Shown one piece after another: positions 8,164 through 17,707 of a DNA stretch of 64,000 bases (its first letter is position 1; every line of letters begins with the position of its first letter). The stretch is taken from positions 28,090-92,089 of the forward strand of contig UQSX01000005.1 of NCBI GenBank assembly GCA_900543715.1. Direction: 5' to 3'. The DNA comes from an uncultured Blautia sp. GTDB lineage: Bacteria; Bacillota; Clostridia; Lachnospirales; Lachnospiraceae. Below the pieces are notes generated by a model. The model saw only the letters and a program-made list of their open reading frames with translations, was not told the origin of the DNA and made no database searches. Position numbers and translations under genes: made by a program.

Positions 8164-8808
8164 TCAATTTTTTTCTTTTGCTTTTATATCTTTTTCCACC
8201 TTGCCGATCAGTTCTTCGATTTCTTTCTTCCGCAGTTTCATACTGGCAATATTTACGATCAGTCTGGCGCTGACCTGACAGATGTCCTCAATAACTTCCA
8301 ATCCATTTTCTCTCAATGTGGTTCCCGTCTCCACAATGTCTACAATGGCATCGGCCAGACCAAGGACAGGGGCCAGCTCTACAGAGCCTTCAATCTTCAC
8401 AAGGTCCACGTCCATATTTTTCCCTTCAAAAAAACTTTTTGCCACATTCATATATTTGCTGGCAATAGTCCTGGTCCGGTACCCCTGGTAAATATCAGTT
8501 CCTTTTAAAGCGGCCAGGGCAAAACGGCATCTGCCGAATCCCAGATCCGCTACCTCATAAAAGGTGCCTCCCTTTTCCATAATGGTGTCTTTTCCCACCA
8601 CGCCCATATCGCAGACTCCCGTCTCCACATAGGTGACTACATCTGCCGCCTTTGCCAGAACGATTTCCAGTGACCCGTCCCCTATAGGCATGATCAGTTT
8701 TCTTCCTTTTTCTCTTACATTGGTACAGTCGTATCCCAGACGCTCCAGCATCTCTACGGTTTTATCTTCCAAACGTCCTTTTGTCAGTGCGATTCTAATT
8801 GGTCTCAT
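8164..8808 (-). CDS. hisG: ATP phosphoribosyltransferase, short form HisG
   Basis: First committed step: ATP + PRPP to phosphoribosyl-ATP. At about 214 residues it is the short form, lacking the C-terminal histidine-binding regulatory domain, so it needs HisZ, which is encoded just upstream. Motifs include RIALTKGRLEDK at the N-terminus and the PRPP loop IVDIVETGTTLRENGL near residue 160. The start at 8808 (MRPIRIAL) overlaps the hisZ stop by 14 nt; a longer frame into hisZ is unlikely to be used. Confidence 0.94.
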   Translation of the reverse strand: MRPIRIALTKGRLEDKTVEMLERLGYDCTNVREKGRKLIMPIGDGSLEIVLAKAADVVTYVETGVCDMGVVGKDTIMEKGGTFYEVADLGFGRCRFALAALKGTDIYQGYRTRTIASKYMNVAKSFFEGKNMDVDLVKIEGSVELAPVLGLADAIVDIVETGTTLRENGLEVIEDICQVSARLIVNIASMKLRKKEIEELIGKVEKDIKAKEKN

Positions 8809-10012
8809 TTTCCCCGGTTCCTTTCTCCATCTGATATTCTTCAATCTTCTCCCCTACCAGATGGACACGGAGGATTCCTCTTTTTTGGGCGTATTCCAGA
8901 GTTTCCTCCAAGGTGTCAAAGACACTGTTTTCCGCCATGATCCCCTTCTCCTCCAGTTCTTTCCGGTACTGAACACTGTCTGGAATGTACTTCAGATCCT
9001 GGGTAAAGACCAGGATTTTCGGCACAGGTTCCGGTTCCGGCTCTTTTCCCTGGCTGGCAAGGTCCACATTAAAGCCAAATCCAATGGCACAATGGTCTTC
9101 TCCAAACTGTCCCAGGAGTGTATCATATCTGCCTCCTGACAGAACCTGTTCTCCCAGTCCCCGGAAATATCCCCGGAATATGATCCCTGTATAGTACTCT
9201 GCCAGATTTACCAGGCCCAGGTCAATCAGTACCTTGTCACCCAGTCCCAGTTCCTGAAGGTATTCGTAAATCTGCTTTAAGTAATCCAGGCTTTCTCTGG
9301 CGCCGTTTTCGTCAAATAGTTCGTAGGCTTCCTGGAAAACCTCTGCTCCTCCGAAAAGTCTTGGCAGCCTTCTGAGAGCTCTGGCCGCCTTGTTATCTTT
9401 GGCTTTTCCGAGAATATCTGACAGAGCTGCATAGTTCTTCTGTTCCACCAGCTGGCGGATTTCTTCTTTGGTATCGTCGTCAGCATCCAGGCTGTCCATG
9501 ATAGCCTTAAAATATCCGATATGGCAAAGCTCCAGACGGTATCTTCCTTCGCTGACTTTATCCAGACTTCTGGCCGCCAGCTCTACCACCTCCAGGTCTC
9601 CCCGCAGAGGCGAGCCGCCGATAAGTTCGATCCCCACCTGGTTAATCTCTACGCTCTTGCTTTTTCTCTCAGGAAATCCCCGGTATATATTATGGTTATA
9701 GTAAAGTCTCAGTGGTTTCGGCAGTCCTTTCAGCCTTGTAGCTGTCAGTCTGGCTACCGGAGCCGTACAGTCCGGGCAGAGCACCATCAGTCTTCCTTTG
9801 GCGTCTGTCAGCTTATACATGGATTCCTTGGGCAGGTATTTCGCCGCTTTCCCAAAGACATCATAGAACTCAAGGGCCGGCGTCATTACTCTGCGATAAC
9901 CCTGAGCCACAAACAGGTCTTTTAATGTTTTTGTCACCTGAGAACGCTGGTCACACTCTCCAAAAAGAAGGTCCCTGGTTCCGTCTGGTGTTATTTTGTC
10001 ATAATATCTCAT
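8795..10012 (-). CDS. hisZ: ATP phosphoribosyltransferase regulatory subunit HisZ
   Basis: A histidyl-tRNA-synthetase paralogue without charging activity that forms a hetero-octamer with short HisG and confers histidine feedback. It opens with the HisRS-like stretch TPDGTRDLLFGE, has class II core motifs such as RLYYNHNIYRGFPERKSKSVEINQVGIE, and the motif-3 region near LSGGRYDTLLGQFG. At 405 residues it is shorter than a true HisRS. It is the first gene of the his operon, 30 bp behind a good promoter. Confidence 0.93.
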   Translation of the reverse strand: MRYYDKITPDGTRDLLFGECDQRSQVTKTLKDLFVAQGYRRVMTPALEFYDVFGKAAKYLPKESMYKLTDAKGRLMVLCPDCTAPVARLTATRLKGLPKPLRLYYNHNIYRGFPERKSKSVEINQVGIELIGGSPLRGDLEVVELAARSLDKVSEGRYRLELCHIGYFKAIMDSLDADDDTKEEIRQLVEQKNYAALSDILGKAKDNKAARALRRLPRLFGGAEVFQEAYELFDENGARESLDYLKQIYEYLQELGLGDKVLIDLGLVNLAEYYTGIIFRGYFRGLGEQVLSGGRYDTLLGQFGEDHCAIGFGFNVDLASQGKEPEPEPVPKILVFTQDLKYIPDSVQYRKELEEKGIMAENSVFDTLEETLEYAQKRGILRVHLVGEKIEEYQMEKGTGENETN

Positions 10013-10043
10013 GATTTTGTCCCCTTCACTTTAACGTGCTACC

Positions 10044-10072
10044 ATATTATCATTATAGAGTTTTTATGTCAA
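10044..10072 (-). promoter_or_regulatory. Promoter of the his operon
   Basis: Minus-strand TTGACA (10067-10072) and TAATAT (10044-10049), spacer exactly 17 bp. The distance to the hisZ start is about 30 bp, too short for a T-box or attenuator leader, so regulation must be at the promoter or by HisZ-mediated enzyme inhibition. Confidence 0.75.
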
Positions 10073-10153
10073 TATTTTTCATTTTTACTATGTTAACGCG
10101 GCACAACTATGTTTTTATTATAGCAGAATCAGATTTTATTGTATAGCAAAAAA

Positions 10154-10183
10154 CTGAGAGCCAGGAATCCACCTGTCTCTCAG
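10154..10183 (-). terminator. Terminator between spmB and the his operon
   Basis: Inverted repeat CTGAGAG...CTCTCAG with inner CAGG/CCTG pairing, followed on the minus strand by TTTTTTG. It separates the spmB transcript from hisZ. Confidence 0.7.
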
Positions 10184-10203
10184 TTTTTATATCTCTGATC
10201 TGT

Positions 10204-10734
10204 TTACCTGAGCATCAGCCCCGCCAGGACCACACTGGCTGCAATTCCTCCAAAAGTAGCCAATAGGGCCCCTGCTATGGTATATCTGGTCTTATTCACT
10301 CTGGCTGCGATAAAGTATACAGAAACTGTATAAAAAATAGTTTCTGTACAGGACATCATGATCGAAGCGATGAGGCCTATCCGGGAGTCGGTTCCAAACT
10401 CCTTAAAAATGTCCAGGACCAGGCCGGTAGCTGCACTGGAAGAAAACATCCGTACGATAGTCAGAGGCACCAGTTCTCCTGGAAAACCAGCATATTCTGT
10501 GATCTTCCCGATCCCCTCTCCTATGAGATCCAGAAATCCGGAAGCCCTGAGGACTCCCACGGCCACCATGAGCCCGATCAGGGTAGGAAGGATTCCCACT
10601 ACTGTTTTCAGCCCATCTTTCGCTCCTTTTACAAATTCCTCATATACTTTGCATTTATTCAGCAGTCCATAGGACACAATGTAAAAAATTACCAGAGGGA
10701 TACTGATCTGGGAAAGGAAAACTAAAATCTTCAT
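10204..10734 (-). CDS. spmB: Spore maturation protein B (SpmB)
   Basis: An integral membrane protein of 176 residues with the nucleoside-recognition/gate domain: ILPTLIGLMVAVGVLRASG, RMFSSSAATGLVLDIF and the paired helices of MMSCTETIFYTVSVYF. In Bacillus, SpmA and SpmB act together in spore core dehydration. Here the usual partner spmA is not adjacent; the gene 62 bp upstream is an Mg-type P-ATPase, and none of the other genes in the window looks like SpmA. Confidence 0.88.
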   Translation of the reverse strand: MKILVFLSQISIPLVIFYIVSYGLLNKCKVYEEFVKGAKDGLKTVVGILPTLIGLMVAVGVLRASGFLDLIGEGIGKITEYAGFPGELVPLTIVRMFSSSAATGLVLDIFKEFGTDSRIGLIASIMMSCTETIFYTVSVYFIAARVNKTRYTIAGALLATFGGIAASVVLAGLMLR

Positions 10735-10796
10735 GTTTCACCTTCCGGCCTTTTCTTTTATTTTACGCGGAAAGACCATATTTTATCCTCTATTTC

Positions 10797-13565
10797 TTAA
10801 AGCAGTTCACCATAGCGCCGTACATATGCCTTCTTCAGGCTGGTCGCCAATGCTATATACAGCAGGATACACGGGAGCAGATAAGCAAAATAGCTTATGG
10901 GCAGGGGTGCAAATCCCAGCAAAGTGCCAAAAGCTGTAAATGGAATGATTGTAAGCACTGCAATTCCCGCACAGGTAAGCATAGTCAAAGGAGCAGAAGC
11001 TCTGCTCTGTATAAAAGGAATCTTGGGTGTACGGATCATATGGATAACCAGTGTCTGGCTCCACATAGATTCCACAAACCATCCAGCCTGAAACATAGCA
11101 GCGTAAGCAGTCTGCATTTGAGTCAATTCGGCACCGCTGAAATGATTTTCCAGGTTGTTATACAAAACACCTCCGGACACAAACAATGGGCAGAATATAA
11201 AGTACATGAAAATATATGTTGTAAAGTCAAAGATAGAGCTGGCAGGCCCGATCCAGGCCATAAAACTGCCCACAGAAGAAGCGTCCCATTTACGAGGTAT
11301 ACGCAGGAACTCTTCATCTACATTATCCCAGGGAATTGCCGTGCAGGACAGATCATAGATCAGATTGAGGAAAATCAGCTGCACGCTCATCATGGGAAGA
11401 AACGGCAGCAACGCTGACGCTGCCAGAACAGAAAACATATTTCCGAAATTTGAAGAGGCTGTCATCTTAATGTACTTGATCATGTTTGCATAGGTTTTTC
11501 GACCCTCGATAATTCCCTGCTCCAGGACCATCAGGTCTTTCTCCAGCAAAATAATGTCTGCCGATTCTTTTGCTACGTCTACGGCAGTATCAACGGAAAT
11601 ACCGATATCCGCTGATTTCATAGCGGCTGCATCATTCACTCCGTCTCCCATATAGCCTACGGTATGCCCGCTTTCCCGGAGGATGGAAACCACCCGGACT
11701 TTCTGATCTGGCGTCAGTTTTGCAAATACATCTGTTGATTCTGCTGCTCTCGCAAGCTCTTCGTCTTTCATATTGTCTATATCCGGGCCAAGAAGCATGT
11801 TACGGACTTTTAGACCTACCTGTTTACAGATCGTGCGGGTGACTTTATCATTATCTCCTGTCAGGATCTTTGTTGTGACGCCATACTCTTTGAGAGCCCT
11901 GATCGCATCTGCTGTGGATTCCTTAGGAGGGTCAAGGAAAGCCAGGTAGCCAAGCAATACCATATCACATTCATCCTTGACGCCAAATATTCCCACCGGA
12001 GAAGGATTGCTCTTCTGCGCAATGGCTAAAACACGGAATCCATTATCATTCAGATCATCTACTGTTCTTAGAATCCTTCTGCGGATTTCATCCGTCAAGG
12101 GCCTTACCTGTCCTCCCCGTTCTGCAAATGTACAGATAGAAAGCATTTCTTCTACTGCACCCTTAGTAACCATCTGTGTCTTTCCTTTTTTATCCTGTAC
12201 CACAGTGCTCAGACGGCGGCGGTTGAAGTCAAAAGGGATTTCATCCACTTTCACATAGGTTTCAGACAGATCTGCAAGCTGGGGATTTTCAGATTCCTCT
12301 TCTTCAGTCTTGCGGATGATCGCCAGGTCCATCAGATTTTTATATCCTGTCTGAAAATAGCTGTTCAGGTAAGCATGGCGCAGTACCCTTGCATCATCTT
12401 TTCCGTCTACGTTCCAATGGTATTCCAGCACAACCTGATCCTGGGTCAGAGTTCCGGTTTTATCTGTACAGAGAATGTCTATGGCACCGAAATTCTGGAT
12501 AGAATTAAGGTTTTTGACAATCGTCTGTTTCTTGCTCATAGATACGGCTCCCTTAGCCAGGCAGGTGGTCACGATCATGGGGAGCATTTCCGGTGTCAGG
12601 CCAACTGCAATAGAAATGCCAAACAGGAAGGCTTCCAGCCAGTCTCCTTTTGTTATGCCATTAACAAAAAACACCAGAGGGACCATGACCATCATAAAAC
12701 GGATCAGTACCCAGGAAACTGCATTAACCCCTTTGGTAAAGCTGGTTTCTACTGCCTCTTCAGCTACTGCAGAAGCCATTGTCCCAAAGAGGGTATGGTC
12801 CCCTACACGGACGACAACTGCCGTTGCGCTGCCGGAAATAACATTGCTCCCCATAAAGGCTATATTGCTGTAGTCTGTAATGGCGTCCTGCTCCGTCTTT
12901 ATCATTTCAGGTGTTTTCTCAACAGGTTCACTTTCGCCGGTAAGACTTGCCTGACTGACAAATAAGTCTTTTGCATCCAAAATCCTTATATCTGCAGGAA
13001 TCATATCTCCTACTGACAAGTGTACAATATCACCGACTACCAGGTCATCCATAGGAATTTCCATTGCTTTTTCTCCTTTGCGGCTGACCGTACAAGTAGT
13101 GGTAATCATAGCCAGCAGCTTTTCAGCAGCGCTGCCGCTTCTGGATTCCTGAATAAATCGAAGAGTACCGGAAATCAATACCATTGTGAGAATAATGACT
13201 ACCGTCAGACAGTCAAAATCTGCCGGCGTATTGCCAAACATAGAAAACCAGGGAAATATCATATCCGTAATAGCCGATACCGCTGCCAGACAGAGTAAAA
13301 TAGCCGTAAATGGATTCAGAAACGCACCGGCCAGGCGTTTTGGCAGAGATTTTTTCTTTTCGTGGGTCACCCTGTTCGTCCCATATTTACTGCGGCTGGC
13401 GGCTGCCTCCTCCTCATCCAGTCCCCGCAGCGTGGTATGCAGATTTTTCAGCACTGCCTTAACAGAGCTCATGGCTGCAGTCTGAATGCAGCGATTTTCT
13501 TCTCTGTCCAGGATTACTTTTTCTAAGGTCATGTCAGCAGCCTGAGGATTTTTTTTCATATTCAT
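10797..13565 (-). CDS. mgtA: Magnesium-translocating P-type ATPase (MgtA type), copy 1
   Basis: P3B-type ATPase of 922 residues that imports Mg2+ at low external magnesium. It has the actuator-loop TGES motif ([12 protein letters not shown]), the phosphorylation site DKTGTLT near residue 366, the nucleotide-domain KGA motif and the hinge GDGVNDAAA, with about ten membrane helices, the last six after residue 690. The start at 13565 has AGGAGG 9 nt upstream. A regulator gene and an 11-bp tandem repeat lie immediately upstream. It is clearly paralogous to the second ATPase at 14.2-16.8 kb. Confidence 0.93.
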   Translation of the reverse strand: MNMKKNPQAADMTLEKVILDREENRCIQTAAMSSVKAVLKNLHTTLRGLDEEEAAASRSKYGTNRVTHEKKKSLPKRLAGAFLNPFTAILLCLAAVSAITDMIFPWFSMFGNTPADFDCLTVVIILTMVLISGTLRFIQESRSGSAAEKLLAMITTTCTVSRKGEKAMEIPMDDLVVGDIVHLSVGDMIPADIRILDAKDLFVSQASLTGESEPVEKTPEMIKTEQDAITDYSNIAFMGSNVISGSATAVVVRVGDHTLFGTMASAVAEEAVETSFTKGVNAVSWVLIRFMMVMVPLVFFVNGITKGDWLEAFLFGISIAVGLTPEMLPMIVTTCLAKGAVSMSKKQTIVKNLNSIQNFGAIDILCTDKTGTLTQDQVVLEYHWNVDGKDDARVLRHAYLNSYFQTGYKNLMDLAIIRKTEEEESENPQLADLSETYVKVDEIPFDFNRRRLSTVVQDKKGKTQMVTKGAVEEMLSICTFAERGGQVRPLTDEIRRRILRTVDDLNDNGFRVLAIAQKSNPSPVGIFGVKDECDMVLLGYLAFLDPPKESTADAIRALKEYGVTTKILTGDNDKVTRTICKQVGLKVRNMLLGPDIDNMKDEELARAAESTDVFAKLTPDQKVRVVSILRESGHTVGYMGDGVNDAAAMKSADIGISVDTAVDVAKESADIILLEKDLMVLEQGIIEGRKTYANMIKYIKMTASSNFGNMFSVLAASALLPFLPMMSVQLIFLNLIYDLSCTAIPWDNVDEEFLRIPRKWDASSVGSFMAWIGPASSIFDFTTYIFMYFIFCPLFVSGGVLYNNLENHFSGAELTQMQTAYAAMFQAGWFVESMWSQTLVIHMIRTPKIPFIQSRASAPLTMLTCAGIAVLTIIPFTAFGTLLGFAPLPISYFAYLLPCILLYIALATSLKKAYVRRYGELL

Positions 13566-13605
13566 TGGTTCTTACCTCCTTCCCCTATTATCTGAAAATA
13601 GTATA

Positions 13606-13661
13606 AAAAAACCGCAGGGAAGATCACATGACTAAAATCTTGCGATTTCCTTGCGATTTGT
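13606..13661 (-). promoter_or_regulatory. Regulatory region of mgtA copy 1 with 11-bp tandem repeat
   Basis: Two head-to-tail copies of an 11-mer (plus strand CTTGCGATTTC at 13640-13650 and CTTGCGATTTG at 13651-13661). A candidate -10, TATACT on the minus strand, lies downstream near 13600-13605 with no good -35. Direct repeats at 11-bp pitch are the usual binding mode of OmpR/PhoB-type winged helices, and such a protein is encoded directly upstream, so an activator site is inferred. Confidence 0.5.
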
Positions 13662-13674
13662 TAAGAATTAAAGT

Positions 13675-14172
13675 TTAAAGCCTGTCGTTGAATTTATATC
13701 CTATGCCCCAGATGGTCAAAATATACTCGGGAGCGTCTGGATTTGGTTCGATCTTTTTCCTGAGTTTTCGGATAAACGCCATAATATTGCTGTCATCCAG
13801 CAGGTAACTGCTTTCCCATACTGCCTGATATATCTGCTCCTTTGTAAAAACCTCTCCCCGGTTCCGGGCCAGAAAATATAAAATATCAAATTCTTTAGGT
13901 GTCAGTGATATTTCCCCGTTATCCCGGGTTACCTTTCGAGATCTTGCATAAATGGCCAGATTTCCGCATTGGATGACATCATTTACAGGCAGCGGCGTTT
14001 CTCCATCTCCCAGTTCCAGCATAAGGGAGCTGGAGGCTCCGCTCAGTAAGTCTTCAATCCCTTCTGCCAGTTCTTCTTTCCCCTGAATATCTGGTGCGGA
14101 AATCCGCAGTTTTTCATGAAGCCATTTAAGCAGGGAGGAATCCAGACTGATCAGGCCAATGTTCTTTTTCAT
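13675..14172 (-). CDS. OmpR/PhoB-type winged-helix regulator without a receiver domain
   Basis: 165 residues. The C-terminal 95 form a complete trans_reg_C winged helix: SLTPKEFDILYFLARNRGEVFTKEQIYQAVW, then NIMAFIRKLRKKIE and the wing ILTIWGIGYKF. The N-terminal 65 residues are too short for a receiver and have no phospho-acceptor pattern (it begins KKNIGLISLDSSLLKWLHEKL), so control by a histidine kinase is unlikely. The gene sits between two Mg-type P-ATPases, 18 bp after the first and upstream of the other, with AGGAGG at 8 nt. I infer it regulates one or both ATPases. No kinase is nearby. Confidence 0.82.
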   Translation of the reverse strand: MKKNIGLISLDSSLLKWLHEKLRISAPDIQGKEELAEGIEDLLSGASSSLMLELGDGETPLPVNDVIQCGNLAIYARSRKVTRDNGEISLTPKEFDILYFLARNRGEVFTKEQIYQAVWESSYLLDDSNIMAFIRKLRKKIEPNPDAPEYILTIWGIGYKFNDRL

Positions 14173-14190
14173 GTGAGACTCCTCCTTTCC

Positions 14191-16845
14191 TTAACACAGT
14201 TCATGGTATTTTTTTACATACCAGCCTTTTGCCAGAGTAACCAGCAGCAAATACAAAAGTACGGCCCCTATCAGAAAGCCAAAATAGAAAAGCGGCAAAG
14301 CTGTCAGACCGATCAGCTCTCCCAGAGGGGTAAAGGTCAAAACAGTAAAAAGCAGGATTCCCAGTGTAGTGACCAGCATCATGGGAGGGGAGGGCTTACT
14401 TTGGAACAGAGGTATTTTTTTCGTCCGCAGCAAATGCAGGATCAGGGTCTGAGACCACATAGATTCCAAAAACCATCCGGTCTGAAAAAGAGCTATAAAT
14501 CTGGCCTGTTCAGCAGTCCCGGATAATGACCAATAACTGCCGCCGCATACTGCAGGACAGCAGACGAAAAACAGGAATACAAAAGTCAGAAGGTCAAAGA
14601 TCGTACTGATAGGGCCAAAAAATCTCATAAAACGCCCTAGAGTCCGTCCAGACCACTCTAAGGGCTTTGAGCAGGCATCCTGGTCCACATGATCCCAGGG
14701 AAGGACAAGACAAAGGGTATCGTAAAGAAGATTCAGGAGCAGGAGCTGCACAGAAGTCATTGGAAAAAAGGGCAGCAATATGCCTGCAGCTACAATGGAT
14801 AAAATATTGCCAAAGTTGGAAGAGGCCGTAATCCTGATATATTTGGACATATTGGAAAAGGCCTTTCGTCCTTCCAAAATCCCCTCCTCCAATACATTCA
14901 GATCCTTCTTCAATAAAATTACATCTGCACTCTCTTTAACAGCTTCTGCCGCCGTATCTACAGAAATTCCCACATCTGATTCCACTATCGCAGGCAGGTC
15001 ATTCATTCCATCTCCCAAAAATCCGACGGTATGTCCGTTTTCCTGTAAGACTTGGAGGATTGTGACCTTTTGTTTCGGAGACAGTTCTGCAAAAACCGCT
15101 GTATTTTCAATGCAGATCATCTTTTCATCTTCTGACAGGGTATCCATTTCCCTGCCAGTCAGGATCTGTGCCTCCTGGATTCCCAGACGCCGGCAGACAG
15201 ACGCCGTAATATCCTTCTGGTCTCCCGTCAGTACTTTGATTTCCACATGAAGGTTTTTCAGCTTTTGGATTGCGTCAGTGGCTGTTTTTTTAGGCGCGTC
15301 AAAAAATGCCAGATACCCCAAAAGAGTCAGTTCCTGTTCATCTCCTGCATCCATTTCTTCTCTATCTGTTTTCTTATAAGCCACTGCCAGGACCTTCATG
15401 CCGTCCTCCAGCATTTCATCCACAATGGCATGGATACTGGAAAAACCGTCCGTTTCCATCAGGCTTCGTTTTCCCTTGTACTCAATATAACGGCAGCGTC
15501 TGCATACATCATCTATACTCCCTTTGACGATCAGCAGGTTCTGACCTTTGTTCTTTACAAGGACACTGGCAAACTTTCTATCATAATCAAATGGCTGCTC
15601 ATCCAGTTTCAGATACTGTCGGGCAAGTTCAGCAAAATGAGTTTCATGCTCTGGCATCTCCCGGCATCTGAGGACGGCGGTATCCAGATGGTTGGCCACT
15701 CCAGTATGATACAGACTGTTCAGGTAACCATAGTCCAGCACCATTTCACTTTCATTTCCCAGAATATCCATATAGTATTCCAGCAAAATCCTGTCACCTG
15801 TCAAGGTACCTGTCTTATCTACACAAAGTACATCCATGCTGCCGAATCCCTGCATGGCATTGATGTTTTTCACTACAGTCTGTTTTTGTCCCATGGCAGC
15901 ACAGCCCTTTGCAAGACAGGCATTAATAACCATAGGCAGCAATTCTGGCGTCAGTCCCACCGCTGCAGACAGCCCGAACAAGAATGCAGAAAACCAATTT
16001 CCTTTTGTCAGTCCCCAGGCTGCGAAAACAACCGGGACCAATACTGCCATAAAGCGGATCAGTACCCATGCAATAGAGTTAGCGCCCTGGTCAAATCTGT
16101 TTTTTCGATTTGATTCTTCCCCGGAGAAACCTCCGTAAACCGTATCCTGGCCTACTGCCAGTACCACCCCTTCTGCCGCTCCCCCAGTCACAGAGGAGCC
16201 CATGAATCCAATATTGCTGTATTGGTTATAAGTTTTGGATTTTTCCATGGGCAGGATACCGGCATCTTTTTCCAGTATGGCGCTTTCTCCTGTAATAACC
16301 GATTGTGAGACAAACAAATCCTTTGTCCATGTCAGACGTATATCTGCCGGAATACGGTCTCCGGCAAAAAGACGGACTACATCTCCCACCACCAGATCTG
16401 AAGAAGAAATCTCCTTCCATTCTCCATCTCTGCGTACAGTCACAGTAGAATGGAGCAGACTTGTCAGATGATCTGCAGTACGTTTTGCACGCATTTCCTG
16501 GATAAAGCGCAGTATTCCGCTGACCAGCAGCATAGACAGGATTATCATAACTGTAGTCAGATCCCGGCTGAAATTTGATGCAAGAATCACATCTGTTATA
16601 AATGAAATAACCGCTAAAATAAATAAAATAATTGTAAACGGATTGATAAAGGCTCTCTTCAGTCGATATAAAACAGAGTCCCTGGCTCGTCCTGCTAACA
16701 GATTACTGCCATACTGACGGCGCCTTTTTTCAATCTGCTCAGTGTCATATCCCTTCCCGGAAATTTGAAGATCACGATATAATATATCGATTCCTGTATG
16801 TGCATAGTGAAAAACCCGTCGGTGGATCGACCTGTCATTTTTCAT
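14191..16845 (-). CDS. mgtA: Magnesium-translocating P-type ATPase (MgtA type), copy 2
   Basis: A second P3B-type ATPase of 884 residues, with TGES (SVITGESAILEK), DKTGTLT near residue 343, the nucleotide-domain segment LLIVKGSIDDV and the hinge GDGMNDLPA. Copy 1 reads GDGVNDAAA at the hinge, so the two have diverged well. I chose ATG 16845 because GGAGG is 8 nt upstream; the frame runs 19 codons further, into the tail of the glycosylase gene, without a site. It is preceded at 40 bp by the OGG-type glycosylase and followed at 18 bp by the winged-helix gene. No M-box riboswitch fits in the 40-bp gap. Confidence 0.92.
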   Translation of the reverse strand: MKNDRSIHRRVFHYAHTGIDILYRDLQISGKGYDTEQIEKRRRQYGSNLLAGRARDSVLYRLKRAFINPFTIILFILAVISFITDVILASNFSRDLTTVMIILSMLLVSGILRFIQEMRAKRTADHLTSLLHSTVTVRRDGEWKEISSSDLVVGDVVRLFAGDRIPADIRLTWTKDLFVSQSVITGESAILEKDAGILPMEKSKTYNQYSNIGFMGSSVTGGAAEGVVLAVGQDTVYGGFSGEESNRKNRFDQGANSIAWVLIRFMAVLVPVVFAAWGLTKGNWFSAFLFGLSAAVGLTPELLPMVINACLAKGCAAMGQKQTVVKNINAMQGFGSMDVLCVDKTGTLTGDRILLEYYMDILGNESEMVLDYGYLNSLYHTGVANHLDTAVLRCREMPEHETHFAELARQYLKLDEQPFDYDRKFASVLVKNKGQNLLIVKGSIDDVCRRCRYIEYKGKRSLMETDGFSSIHAIVDEMLEDGMKVLAVAYKKTDREEMDAGDEQELTLLGYLAFFDAPKKTATDAIQKLKNLHVEIKVLTGDQKDITASVCRRLGIQEAQILTGREMDTLSEDEKMICIENTAVFAELSPKQKVTILQVLQENGHTVGFLGDGMNDLPAIVESDVGISVDTAAEAVKESADVILLKKDLNVLEEGILEGRKAFSNMSKYIRITASSNFGNILSIVAAGILLPFFPMTSVQLLLLNLLYDTLCLVLPWDHVDQDACSKPLEWSGRTLGRFMRFFGPISTIFDLLTFVFLFFVCCPAVCGGSYWSLSGTAEQARFIALFQTGWFLESMWSQTLILHLLRTKKIPLFQSKPSPPMMLVTTLGILLFTVLTFTPLGELIGLTALPLFYFGFLIGAVLLYLLLVTLAKGWYVKKYHELC

Positions 16846-16885
16846 CTCTCTCGCCTCCAAATATTTTTCTAGTCCTCTTTTATGT

Positions 16886-17701
16886 CTACTGAAAAAGTTC
16901 ATAATAAAATATGTATTGCTGCATCACGCCGCTGCAGTCTTTGTATCTGTCAAAAGGAAATCCCTGGGGATAGTGTTTTTCCAGGGCCTGACGTATATGG
17001 GTATCTACAGGAAAAGCCTCCATCTGATGAAGGGCAAAGAGGCAGATGCAGTCTGCCACCTTCTCTCCCACTCCGTAAAGTTTCAGCAGTTCTTCTCTGG
17101 CTTCCGGATACTTCATATTCCGGACCGCCTCCAGAGAAATTTCTCCGTCCATGACCATTCTGGCTGTTTTCTTTATATACCGGCTCCGATATCCCAGATT
17201 ACAGTCCCTCAGATCCTCTTCCCTGGCCTTTGCCAGGGCTTCCGGCCTAGGGAATGTATCATAAGTTCTCCCCTGACTGTTCTGCCGCCTCTCCCCGTAT
17301 CTTTCGCAGATATTGGCAATGCACCTGCGTATCCGGGGGATATTGTTCTGCTGGGAAATAAGAAATGACACGATCATCTCCCACAGGTCCTGGTGAAGAA
17401 TACGGATGCCCTGTCCCAGCCGGGCCGCCTTTGCAAGATACTGATCTTTTTCGTCAATCTCCCGTATAAACTTTCCATAGTCTGTTTGCAAGTCAAAATA
17501 GTCCTTCCAGAATCCTTCCATATCCTCCCGGGAACAGTAAAATTCACATTCCTGTCCATGCTGGCAGATTTCCAGATACTTTTCTGCCGCCAGAATCCCG
17601 AACCTTCCCTCTCCCAGATCTTCCATGCGGAAACACTGTCCTGAACGGTGGATCTGAGCAATCTCAAAATTTTCCAGCTGTATTTTTATCTTCTGCTCCA
17701 T
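16886..17701 (-). CDS. OGG1-type DNA glycosylase (8-oxoguanine / AlkA-like HhH-GPD)
   Basis: Base-excision repair glycosylase/lyase of 271 residues. The N-terminal OGG fold shows SGQCFRMEDL near residue 20. The helix-hairpin-helix reads LLKLYGVGEKVADCICLFAL, whose lysine matches the lyase lysine of OGG1, and the catalytic aspartate is in FPVDTHI about 20 residues later. Residues ISQQNNIPRIRRCI also match the family. It is 6 bp downstream of the MATE gene, in an operon-like run with recQ. Bacterial members are often annotated simply as DNA-3-methyladenine glycosylase; the substrate cannot be decided from sequence. Confidence 0.88.
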   Translation of the reverse strand: MEQKIKIQLENFEIAQIHRSGQCFRMEDLGEGRFGILAAEKYLEICQHGQECEFYCSREDMEGFWKDYFDLQTDYGKFIREIDEKDQYLAKAARLGQGIRILHQDLWEMIVSFLISQQNNIPRIRRCIANICERYGERRQNSQGRTYDTFPRPEALAKAREEDLRDCNLGYRSRYIKKTARMVMDGEISLEAVRNMKYPEAREELLKLYGVGEKVADCICLFALHQMEAFPVDTHIRQALEKHYPQGFPFDRYKDCSGVMQQYIFYYELFQ

Positions 17702-17707
17702 TATTTT

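Noticed and set aside
10013..10153. Possible T-box or attenuator leader for the his operon
   Set aside because: The promoter lies about 30 bp before the hisZ start, leaving no room for a leader RNA, and no T-box consensus was seen.
16846..16885. M-box magnesium riboswitch before the second Mg-ATPase
   Set aside because: Only 40 bp separate it from the upstream gene; an M-box needs far more. The 110-bp gap before the other ATPase also lacks M-box elements.
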